Below, one piece after another: positions 35,282 through 43,073 of a DNA stretch of 64,000 bases. The stretch comes from Poindextera sp036494815 (GTDB lineage: Bacteria; Pseudomonadota; Alphaproteobacteria; Caulobacterales; Caulobacteraceae). Below the pieces are notes generated by a model, which saw only the letters and a program-made list of their open reading frames with translations, was not told the DNA's origin and searched no databases. The position numbers were made by a program, and so were the translations under genes. Positions within the stretch are counted from its first letter, which is position 1. Each line of letters opens with the position of its first letter. The DNA lies in NCBI GenBank assembly GCA_036494815.1, contig DASXNV010000060.1, positions 1-64,000 of the forward strand, given 5' to 3'.

Positions 35282-36733
35282 GTGCGTCCGTTGACCACGG
35301 CGTCGCTTTCGGCCGTCTTGATCGCGCTCTCAGCCTGTTCTCTGGCGCCCCCCTACAGGGTTCCGCCCACCTTCATCCCACTGACCTTCAAGGAGCAGAG
35401 ACCCTGGGTCCAGGCTCAGCCGTCCGACGCCCTGGACCGGGCCGGCTGGTGGCGGGTCTATGGCGACGCCAAGCTCGACGCGCTGGAAGCCTGCATCGAA
35501 GGTGGCAATCCATCCCTGGCCGAGGCGCTGGCCCGTTACGACCAGGCCCGCGCCTATGCGGCTGAGGCCGCTTCTGGCCTTTATCCGCGCGTCGGCGCCG
35601 CGATGAGCGTGAGCCGCAACCGCCAGTCCGACAATCGCCCGCTCAGGGGCTCCAACCAGCCGGACGAATATGCAGCGGACACCTTGGGTGGGCAGATCGA
35701 CTACGAGCTCGATTTTTGGGGGCGCCTGCGCAACCAGGCCTTCGCCGGCAGGGCAGAAGCGACGGCCAGCGCCGAAGACGTGGCCACCGTGCGCCTTAGC
35801 CTAGAGGCCGAACTGGCCGCCGACTATATCGATCTACGCGGGTTGGATGGCCAAGCGAGCCTGTTGGCCGACGCTGTATCGGCCTATGGCAGGGCGTTGA
35901 AATTAACCGAGGAGCGGCACGCCGCCGGCATCGCCTCCGGCCTCGATGTCGGGCGCGCCCAGACCCAGCTGGAAGCGACCCAGGCGCAGGTCGCCGACGT
36001 GGCCGCGCGGCGTGCGCTGGTCGAGCACGCCATCGCCAGTCTGGTTGGCGAGCCGGCCTCGCAGTTTTCGCTGCCGGCGTCCGCGTCCCAGCCAACCCTG
36101 CCGAACCCGCCCGCCGGTCTTCCCTCGACCCTGTTGCAACGGCGGCCCGACGTCGCCGCGGCGGAGCGGCGCGAATTCGCGGCAAATGCCGCAATTGGCG
36201 TCGCCCGCGCGGGCTTTTATCCGAGTTTCGATCTCGAAGCCTTGGCGGGGTTTCAGAATACGGGCGGCGCCGGATGGCTCACCGCACCCAACAGCTATTG
36301 GACCTTGGGGCCCGCCGTCGCGCTCACCCTGTTCGACGGCGGCCAGCGCCGCGCCCAGCTGGCGGTCGCCAAGGCTGGCTTCGACCAGGCCGGCGCACGC
36401 TATCGCGCCACCGTGCTGCGGGCGTTTCAGGACGTCGAGGACGCCCTGGCCCAAACCCACCATCTGGCGGACGAGGCGAGGGCGCAGGACGCGGCGGTCG
36501 ATGCGGCCGATCGCACCGACGCCCTGGCGCTGCGCCGCTACAAGCAGGGCGCGGTCAACTATCTTGAGGTCGTGGTCGCCCAGACCGCGGCGCTGGACGC
36601 CCGCCGCACCGCCCAGGACGTCGAAACCCGCCGCCTGCGGGCCAGCATCGACCTGATCCGCGCCGTCGGCGGTGGTTGGGCGGTGGCGCCGGCGGCAGAA
36701 AATATTGCATTGGGCGCCACTGGCCGGGGGTAG
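35282..36733 (+). CDS. RND efflux outer-membrane factor, NodT family lipoprotein
   Basis: 483 residues from a GTG preceded by GAGGG. The N-terminal signal ends in a lipobox LSAC (Cys about residue 19), so it is lipid anchored. Two tandem OEP (TolC-like) repeats follow, each with long helices. Characteristic segments are AGWWRVYGD, LSLEAELAADYIDLRG and RRPDVAAAERREFAANA. It forms the trimeric outer-membrane tunnel for the upstream pump and adaptor, with three bases between it and the adaptor gene. Confidence 0.9.
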   Translation: MRPLTTASLSAVLIALSACSLAPPYRVPPTFIPLTFKEQRPWVQAQPSDALDRAGWWRVYGDAKLDALEACIEGGNPSLAEALARYDQARAYAAEAASGLYPRVGAAMSVSRNRQSDNRPLRGSNQPDEYAADTLGGQIDYELDFWGRLRNQAFAGRAEATASAEDVATVRLSLEAELAADYIDLRGLDGQASLLADAVSAYGRALKLTEERHAAGIASGLDVGRAQTQLEATQAQVADVAARRALVEHAIASLVGEPASQFSLPASASQPTLPNPPAGLPSTLLQRRPDVAAAERREFAANAAIGVARAGFYPSFDLEALAGFQNTGGAGWLTAPNSYWTLGPAVALTLFDGGQRRAQLAVAKAGFDQAGARYRATVLRAFQDVEDALAQTHHLADEARAQDAAVDAADRTDALALRRYKQGAVNYLEVVVAQTAALDARRTAQDVETRRLRASIDLIRAVGGGWAVAPAAENIALGATGRG

Positions 36734-37037
36734 GCGGCGCGGCCCGGATAAAGGTGAACAGTTAGTCCACTTTGTCCGGCGGCGTGGCTTGAGCTATGTC
36801 CGCTTCGGTTCGTGCAGCTGGATTAGACTATAAATTCTAAATACTTTAATTACGGGCCTGGCAACGTAGCAAATGTTGCGTGACGATTTTGTGAAATTCC
36901 GTAGATTCTACTGAATATGCTCGGTGAATTTTATTTCACTGGACCTGTTTGAGCAACATCGCCGATCTCGGGTTCGCTGACGACTTGAAGCCTGTGCGCC
37001 GCTCGGCGGCCGGGCGTAGCGGACCGGGGATTTTGAC
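36734..37037. other. Intergenic region with AT-rich promoter DNA
   Basis: No gene is seen in this 304-base gap after the efflux operon. Bases 36820-36940 are AT-rich and include the third 18-bp box. The rest shows no strong hairpin or ribosome site until the porin-like gene. Confidence 0.5.
36925..36942 (+). promoter_or_regulatory. Shared 18-bp box, copy 3
   Basis: TGAATTTTATTTCACTGG, 96 bases before the porin-like gene. It matches copies 1 and 2 at every non-degenerate position of TRAATYTTWWTTCACTGG, which joins this gene to the two-component/efflux regulon. Confidence 0.55.
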
Positions 37038-38765
37038 ATGAAGATGAAGACGCGCCTGTTTTGCCGGGCTGGCCTGGGCGTTTTGAGCGCCATGACCCTG
37101 GCGGCGAACGCCGACGCCAAGGCGACCAGGCACGGACGGCGCGCCCATGCGGCCGCCTCGGCGCCCGCGGCGACGATCGCCTTGCAGGAACAGGTCAAGG
37201 CCCTGGAGAGCCAAATCGCCATGCTGCAGTCCCGGCAGGACGCCGAAACGGCCCACCGCGCCCAGGTCGATCAGCAGGTCAGCGAACTCCATCAACAGTT
37301 GGCCGCGGCCGACGCCAATGCCCAGGCCGCGAACGCGGCGGTAAGCGAGCAGATCCAGACCTTGCCCAGTTCGGTGAAGTCCGAGATCGCGGCTGAAAAG
37401 CCCAAGGACGGCAAGGTCCGCTACAAGGGCGTCGCCCTCACGGTCGGCGGCTTCCTGGCGGCCGAAGCGGTCGACCGCTCCAAGAACGAGGCGGCCGATA
37501 TCGGCTCCAGCTTCTCCAAGATTCCCTTCGCCAACACTCCGGCGGGCCATACTCAGGAGCTGCGCGGCAGCGCGCGCCAGAGCCGGCTGTCATTGCTGGC
37601 GGAGGGCGATATCAATCCCACAACCCACGCGGCCTTCTATACCGAGTTGGACTTCCTCGCCGGTCCGCAGACGGGCAATTCGAACGAAAGCAACTCGTTC
37701 AGTCCCCGCATCCGCAACGTCTACGGCACGCTCGACCTGGACCATCTAGGCCTGCACCTCCTGGCCGGCCAGAACTGGTCGCTGACAACGATGAACACCA
37801 AGGGCATCACACCCCGCAACGAACTGCCGCCGCCGACGATCGACGCGCAATATGTCGTGGGTTTCGCCTGGGCGCGTCAGCCGCAGATCCGCCTGACCAA
37901 AGACTTCGTCGACAAGCAGGTCTGGGCCGCGGTGTCGGCCGAGAACCCGCAGACCACCTTCGCCAACGCGGCGACCGGAACGACCGGGACCTCCATTCCG
38001 GGCCTGACCGTGACCGACAACACAACGCCCACCTCACAATTCGACAGCGCCAATACGCTGTCGCTGAACCATGTTCCGGACGTCGTCGCCAAGCTGGTGG
38101 TTGAGCCGGAGCTGTTTGGCTCAAGGCCGCTACACGTCGAGGTTTATGGCCTCTACCGCTCGTTCTACGACCGGGTGAACGTAACCAATGCTACGAACTT
38201 GCTGGGCCTGCCTGTGGGCGCCGGGAATCACAGCGCGGACGGCGGCGGGATCGGGTGGGGCGCGACCTGGGCCGTGGTTCCAAAGGTGTTGGACATCGAG
38301 GCTTCAGGCCTGACCGGTCAGGGTGTCGGCCGCTACGGCTCCGGCCAGCTTCCCGATACTGTGGTCGGCCCGGACGGCGCCCTGAAGCCCATCCAGGAGT
38401 CCATGTTCATGGGGGGCGGCACGCTACACGCCACTTCGGCGCTCGACCTCTATGTATTCGGCGGCCAGGAAAGTCAGAAGGCCGCCTATTCCAAAGTCGG
38501 CGCCGGCGTCTATGGCTTTGGCGCGCCCACCGCGACCCTGGCCGGATGCGCCATCGAAGGCGCGGCTTGTACGCCCGACATCCGGCTGATGACCCAGATC
38601 ACGGGCGGTCTCTGGGACAAGATCTATCAGGGCCCGTTCGGATCTGTTCGGGTCGGCCTGCAATACTCCCACACCGAACTGACAGCCTTTTCCGGCGCGA
38701 CGGGCGGGGCGCCGAAGACCAGCGACGACATGATCTTCACTAGCTTCCGCTACTATCCGTTCTGA
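37038..38765 (+). CDS. Porin-like outer-membrane protein with N-terminal coiled coil
   Basis: 575 residues. A signal peptide (cleavage near ANADA) is followed by an Ala/Gln-rich coiled coil at ~50-110 (ALQEQVKALESQIAMLQ...), then a beta barrel beginning at VRYKGVALTVGGFLAAEA and ending in YYPF. The aromatic terminal residue and alternating hydrophobic strands mark an outer-membrane protein. The coiled coil may trimerise or bind peptidoglycan, as in OprB/OprO-like and some carbohydrate porins. Substrate is unknown. It has its own 18-bp box. Confidence 0.75.
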   Translation: MKMKTRLFCRAGLGVLSAMTLAANADAKATRHGRRAHAAASAPAATIALQEQVKALESQIAMLQSRQDAETAHRAQVDQQVSELHQQLAAADANAQAANAAVSEQIQTLPSSVKSEIAAEKPKDGKVRYKGVALTVGGFLAAEAVDRSKNEAADIGSSFSKIPFANTPAGHTQELRGSARQSRLSLLAEGDINPTTHAAFYTELDFLAGPQTGNSNESNSFSPRIRNVYGTLDLDHLGLHLLAGQNWSLTTMNTKGITPRNELPPPTIDAQYVVGFAWARQPQIRLTKDFVDKQVWAAVSAENPQTTFANAATGTTGTSIPGLTVTDNTTPTSQFDSANTLSLNHVPDVVAKLVVEPELFGSRPLHVEVYGLYRSFYDRVNVTNATNLLGLPVGAGNHSADGGGIGWGATWAVVPKVLDIEASGLTGQGVGRYGSGQLPDTVVGPDGALKPIQESMFMGGGTLHATSALDLYVFGGQESQKAAYSKVGAGVYGFGAPTATLAGCAIEGAACTPDIRLMTQITGGLWDKIYQGPFGSVRVGLQYSHTELTAFSGATGGAPKTSDDMIFTSFRYYPF

Positions 38766-38798
38766 CCGCTTCAGAAGGGGTGGCGCGGACCGGGATGG

Positions 38799-38817
38799 GC
38801 TAACCGATCCGGTTAGC
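38799..38817. terminator. Perfect hairpin between convergent porin and virB11 genes
   Basis: GCTAACCG at 38799-38806 pairs exactly with CGGTTAGC at 38810-38817 around an ATC loop. It lies between the convergent porin and virB11 stops and could serve both, but there is no run of T residues on either strand. No gene is seen in the 186-base gap. Confidence 0.4.
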
Positions 38818-38951
38818 GGCGCGGCGCGTCTCCCCAGGTCAAATTCGGAATTCCGGTCTCGATTATGGCGTCCCCGAGCGCTGACGAGATAAGCGCAGGG
38901 TTTGGATATGCGCCTTTGCACGTCGATTATGGTTTTGTCACAGCGGGCGCC

Positions 38952-39956
38952 TCAAGCGAGATCCGCAGCGTGACACCGAATATCGGTTATTCGGCGCTGC
39001 CCGCCTACGCGTCCGAGCTGGACGACCACATCGATCAGCGAGCGCGCATAGGCCACGGTCTCGGAGCGGGAAAGCGTGAGCCCCGACTGCATCACCATGA
39101 GGGCGATCTGTTCCAGGGCGCCTTCCGGGGAATTGGCGTGGACGGTGGTGAACGACCCCGGGTGGCCGGTATTGATCGCACGCAGGAAGGTGGCGGTCTC
39201 CCGGCCCCGGATTTCACCGACGATGATGCGATCGGGCCTGAGACGAAGCGACGCTTGCAACAGATCCTCCACCGTGGCCTTCATCTCGCCCAGGTCTCCC
39301 TTGACCGCGACGAGCCCTAGGGCGTTTGGCTGGGAGACGACGATCTCCGGCGTGTCCTCGACCGTTATGATCCGCTCGTCCGCCGGCACTACCTTGAGCA
39401 GTGCGTTCAGAAAGGTGGTCTTGCCCGACGAAGTGCCCCCGGAGATCAGCACGGTCTTGCGCGCCCGCACCGCATCGCGAAGGAAAGCGATGGGCTCGGA
39501 TCGGATACGATCTCTTTCCATCGTGGGGTCCACGCGCGCCTCGGCCGGTGCAGGCAGGGGAAGGTCATAGGTCTCAAGCGGCAGTTCGATCGTCAGGTGG
39601 CGTCGGATCGAAAGCGCCCAGCCCGCTCGTGTCGCCGGCGGGCCAATCATCTGCACGCGCTCGCCCCCCGCCAGCACAGCGGCCAGCAGCGGGCTTTCGC
39701 GATTGACGCCCTGGTGAGTGGTGCGCGCGATCTGGGCGGCCAGCCGACCGAGCAGAATATCGTCCACGTCGGGCGCCTCGATCCTGACCATGGCGGGCTG
39801 CCCTGCTCGTTCGATCCAGACCTCGCCGGGACGGTTGACCATGACTTCGGTGACGTCGGGCTGTTCCAGGAGCGGCGCGAACGGGCGCAAATAAGCGCGC
39901 AGATAGACGCCGTCGGTGGCGTGCTCCTCCAACGAGATCGCGGTCGCGTCGCTCAA
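38952..39956 (-). CDS. virB11: Type IV secretion ATPase VirB11
   Basis: 334 residues, the usual length of VirB11/GspE-like hexameric ATPases. The N-terminal domain (~1-140) is followed by Walker A GGTSSGKTT (~170), the Asp box TVEDTPEI, Walker B-like LRLRPDRIIVGEIRG and the His box GHPGSFTTVHANS. It powers pilus assembly or substrate translocation from the cytosolic side. It is the last gene of the virB cluster, overlapping virB10 by four bases. Confidence 0.95.
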   Translation of the reverse strand: MSDATAISLEEHATDGVYLRAYLRPFAPLLEQPDVTEVMVNRPGEVWIERAGQPAMVRIEAPDVDDILLGRLAAQIARTTHQGVNRESPLLAAVLAGGERVQMIGPPATRAGWALSIRRHLTIELPLETYDLPLPAPAEARVDPTMERDRIRSEPIAFLRDAVRARKTVLISGGTSSGKTTFLNALLKVVPADERIITVEDTPEIVVSQPNALGLVAVKGDLGEMKATVEDLLQASLRLRPDRIIVGEIRGRETATFLRAINTGHPGSFTTVHANSPEGALEQIALMVMQSGLTLSRSETVAYARSLIDVVVQLGRVGGQRRITDIRCHAADLA

Positions 39957-41011
39957 GGCGCGTTTTCCGAAAAGTCGAGATCCCGAGCCACGAACACCTG
40001 GATCGCGGCGCCCTGCATCACGCGCACAGTGGGCGAAATCTTGACGTCGTTTTGCAGAGCGACGCCCGCCGCTGTCGATCCCTGGGTGGCGGTGCCGACC
40101 ACGACCGTGTTGCCCGAGCCCGCGGCGCTGGCCAAGCCGCCCACCACCGAAAGCAGGATGGCGGAGCCGAACCTCTGCATGAAATGCCGATCCACCTTGC
40201 CGGAAAGTCCCGCCTCGCCCTGGTCGTCGGTCGTCGGAGAACCGAGTTGGATCGACACCCCATCGGACCGCAGAACCCGCGTCCAGACGATCAGCATCCG
40301 GCTCTGGCCGGTCTCTAAGGCGCTTTTATATTGGCCGACCAGGCGCGAGCCGCGCGGGATCAGAACCTGGGAGCCGTCGAACGAACGCACATCGCGGCTG
40401 ACGAGGGCGCGAGCATAGCCAGGAAGATCTGAGTTCAGAGCCGTCTCCAGAACCGCCGGGATCACGGCGCCCTGGGCGATGATCTTGTCCGGATGATCAA
40501 GCCTCTGGACATGGCTGGTGGGCACGGCCTCATCGCCGGCGCGGGCCGTGAACTGCTCATCCGGCGAGAAGAACACGCCCGATTTCGACGGTGTGGCGGA
40601 CGCCGGCGGGCTCCTGATCGCACTCGAGGTGGCCGGTGAAGAGGGTGTGGTGCTGCTGTCGACGACCAGGACCGGCGACGGGCTGGGCGAAGCGGACAAT
40701 GTGGCGGGCGGGGCGAGCGCCGGTGCGCTCACCGTCACGGACGCCGGACGGGGCGGGCTTGATGCGACGGTGGCCTTGGCGGCTTGCAGAGGCGGCGCGG
40801 CGGGCGCCGACGCTCGATGATGGGCCAGGCTGACGATGGTCAGTCCCCCCAGGGCCGCCGCGCCGATCAGGCCGACCGCGAGGCCGAGCCCCTCGGCGGC
40901 GCTGGCTGTGCGAGCGACCTCGGGCGCCGAACGGACGCTGGCGCGGCTCAATTCGTCCGCGCCGGCGTCGAGCCGCGGGTCGCGATCGACCGAAAACGTT
41001 GAGTCGATCAT
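39953..41011 (-). CDS. virB10: Type IV secretion channel protein VirB10
   Basis: 352 residues. A cytosolic N terminus (~1-45), one transmembrane helix (~44-62, LGLAVGLIGAAALGGLTIV), a Pro/Ser/Ala-rich periplasmic linker (~65-140) and a C-terminal TrbI-like beta domain with ALNSDLPGYARALVSRDVRSF and LIPRGSRLVGQYKS are all present. It spans both membranes and couples ATPase energy to the core complex. It overlaps virB9 and virB11 by four bases each. Confidence 0.93.
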   Translation of the reverse strand: MIDSTFSVDRDPRLDAGADELSRASVRSAPEVARTASAAEGLGLAVGLIGAAALGGLTIVSLAHHRASAPAAPPLQAAKATVASSPPRPASVTVSAPALAPPATLSASPSPSPVLVVDSSTTPSSPATSSAIRSPPASATPSKSGVFFSPDEQFTARAGDEAVPTSHVQRLDHPDKIIAQGAVIPAVLETALNSDLPGYARALVSRDVRSFDGSQVLIPRGSRLVGQYKSALETGQSRMLIVWTRVLRSDGVSIQLGSPTTDDQGEAGLSGKVDRHFMQRFGSAILLSVVGGLASAAGSGNTVVVGTATQGSTAAGVALQNDVKISPTVRVMQGAAIQVFVARDLDFSENAP

Positions 41012-41865
41012 CGGTCGCTATCCTGGCCAACGGCGCTGGGGCCGAACAGGCGGGTGAACAGGGAAGGCTTGGCGGCGGCCGCCCGCACCTCGCCTCGTGG
41101 GTGGGGCGAATCGGCGTCCAGCTTCGGCTGCTGATAGGCGTCGTTGTAGAGCACGGCGACGGCCGAGCCGCGGCGGAGCACGAAGGCCGGAGCCACCCCG
41201 TCGACCACCAAATAATCGCCTTTTATGCTGTAGTTCAGCAGCGTCTCGGTCTTGTCGCCGCCCAGGCTATAGATCGCCGGGGCGGCGGCGGCGGCGGCCC
41301 AGCGCAAATAGGTCGAATGGCCGTCATCGAACACCCGCGCCGGCACGTTGGCGGCCGTCCCGGTGTAGCTATAGGCGACGTTGCGCGCCGCGGGGGGCGG
41401 TAGGTCCTCGGCCGGCGCGGGGGGCTGAACCGCCGCCGCCGGGGCGGCCTCCGCCAAGGCGGGCGTAGGCGCTGGCTCCGGCGGGTAGGCGAACTGCAAC
41501 TCATAGAGGACCCGGTCGGCGCGGCATGCGTTGTCTCCCCGCGCAACCAGTTCGAATGCGTAGCGTCGCCGGTCGGTCACCACCATCATGTTCGTGCGGC
41601 CACTATGCACGGCCGGCTTCAGGAAAAGCAGATCCGACCGCTTGTTGGGCGTGGCCTGCCAGAGACTCGCATCGCCGAGCGCCACGTTTTCGACCCGCTC
41701 TCCGGGGGCGAAGGCTACGGTCGACTGAAAGCCGAAACAGCCATGCAGAGTGGTCACCGAGTGGGGGTCATATTCGATCTGACGGATGCGCGCGTCGCCA
41801 GCCCGGGCGGCGTGTGGCAGGGCGATGGCGACCAGCATCGCCGCCAGCAGAGATCGGCGCATCAT
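41008..41865 (-). CDS. virB9: Type IV secretion core protein VirB9
   Basis: 285 residues with a signal peptide (cleaved near HAARAGD). The N-terminal domain is DARIRQIEYDPHSVTTLHGCFGFQ. The C-terminal CagX-like domain has YSYTGTAANVPARVFDDGHSTYLRW and YLVVDGVAPAFVLRRG. An Ala/Pro-rich linker (~130-165) separates them. In model systems VirB9 forms the outer-membrane core with VirB7 and VirB10, but no VirB7 was found. It overlaps virB6 and virB10 by four bases each. A single Cys in the N-terminal domain might substitute for a VirB7 disulfide link, which is speculation. Confidence 0.9.
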   Translation of the reverse strand: MMRRSLLAAMLVAIALPHAARAGDARIRQIEYDPHSVTTLHGCFGFQSTVAFAPGERVENVALGDASLWQATPNKRSDLLFLKPAVHSGRTNMMVVTDRRRYAFELVARGDNACRADRVLYELQFAYPPEPAPTPALAEAAPAAAVQPPAPAEDLPPPAARNVAYSYTGTAANVPARVFDDGHSTYLRWAAAAAAPAIYSLGGDKTETLLNYSIKGDYLVVDGVAPAFVLRRGSAVAVLYNDAYQQPKLDADSPHPRGEVRAAAAKPSLFTRLFGPSAVGQDSDR

Positions 41866-43073
41866 CGGATAGCTCCAGAGAGGCTGATGGGGCGAGCCGC
41901 GGGCTGCAGACCCTGGCCTAGGCCCTCCGCCCGGCGTGGGCCGCTGGAGGTCTGGCCTGGGGCGGCGATGGGGTCGACGCGAGGAACGCCGGTGGCCTGT
42001 TCGACTCGAACAGAAACTGGCGCGCTCCCACCTGCGCCATCTCTTGCCAGGGACGCGACCACCTGGCCCACCCGGTGGTCCGCTGGCGCGGCGGCGGGCG
42101 TTGGTCCGCCGGCGCCCGCGGCGGCCATAGGCGGCTCGGGCGCCAGCGTTGAGAACGGCGTGAACGACGAACCGCTATCCTCGCCCCCGCGGCCTGGTTT
42201 CCACCCCCGGACGAGGCTCGCTGAGGTCCACATGAGCATGGCGACCAGGCTCACATAGACGACCGAGCCCATGAACAGCTCGAGTATCGGTCGCAGATCG
42301 GCGACCGCGGACGCCGGGTCTTCGGCGATGGTATCGATCAACGGCCCCAGGAGGGCGATGGCGGCGGATCCGACCAGAACGGTCAGGGCCGGCGCGAGCG
42401 CGAAAAGAAGCGCGGTGCGCAGCCAACCCTCGAACAGCCCGCGCGTTTGGCGAAACAGGGCCAACACGACGAACACTGGCCCGATCGCCAGCAAAAGCGC
42501 CAGGACGATGCGGGTCAGGACCAGTGCGCCGGCCGAGGCCAGCAGGATGAACATGCCGCTGATCCAGACCAGGCTCGACGCCATTTGCGGGCCGGCCAGC
42601 GGCCCCAGAGCCTTGGACGCCCCCGGCGTGTCGTCGCCAAGCACCTTGGTCACATCGGCGAAGCGGTTCAGCAATGTATCGAGCTTTGCAGCGAAGGTGG
42701 CGGAGTCTCCATTTCCGCCGGCCAGGGCCGTAGCGATCTGCTCCGGGCCGCCGACCAGCAGGCCATAGATCACCGCATGGTAGGCTGGCCAGGAGGTGGC
42801 GAAGGTGAGCACAAGGGCGATGGCGAGCACCTTGGGCGCCATGCCGGACAAGGTCAGGCGCGTTCGGCCGGTCATCAGGCCTATGGCGATGAAGGCGACA
42901 TAGAGGGTCAGCAGCACGGTCAGCACCGTTCCGAAGACGCCGTTCTGGCCGAACAGCCTGCCGTAGCTGGAGGTCACCGCCTGGCCGACATGGCAATCCA
43001 CCGAGGCCAGGGCGTGGGCCACCCCCAACGCCTCGCCGTCAAAGCCAGGGCAGCTGTAGAGGCCGGCGGTCAA
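41862..43073 (-). CDS. virB6: Type IV secretion inner-membrane protein VirB6
   Basis: 403 residues from a TTG at 43073 (TTGA overlap with virB4, GGGTGG five bases upstream). The four-base overlap matches its neighbours, so I prefer it to an ATG at 43154 within virB4. The TrbL/VirB6 family features are at least six hydrophobic helices between ~50 and 290, a periplasmic loop with LDTLLNRFADVTKVLGD, and a poorly conserved Gly/Ala/Pro-rich C-terminal tail. VirB6 is the polytopic channel component contacting substrate. No VirB8 gene follows it, which is unusual because virB8 usually lies between virB6 or virB7 and virB9. Confidence 0.8.
   Translation of the reverse strand: MTAGLYSCPGFDGEALGVAHALASVDCHVGQAVTSSYGRLFGQNGVFGTVLTVLLTLYVAFIAIGLMTGRTRLTLSGMAPKVLAIALVLTFATSWPAYHAVIYGLLVGGPEQIATALAGGNGDSATFAAKLDTLLNRFADVTKVLGDDTPGASKALGPLAGPQMASSLVWISGMFILLASAGALVLTRIVLALLLAIGPVFVVLALFRQTRGLFEGWLRTALLFALAPALTVLVGSAAIALLGPLIDTIAEDPASAVADLRPILELFMGSVVYVSLVAMLMWTSASLVRGWKPGRGGEDSGSSFTPFSTLAPEPPMAAAGAGGPTPAAAPADHRVGQVVASLARDGAGGSAPVSVRVEQATGVPRVDPIAAPGQTSSGPRRAEGLGQGLQPAARPISLSGAIR

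Noticed and set aside
41862..41865. A hidden virB8 between virB6 and virB9
   Set aside because: The two genes overlap by four bases, leaving no space, and no VirB8-like frame lies in other phases of that interval.
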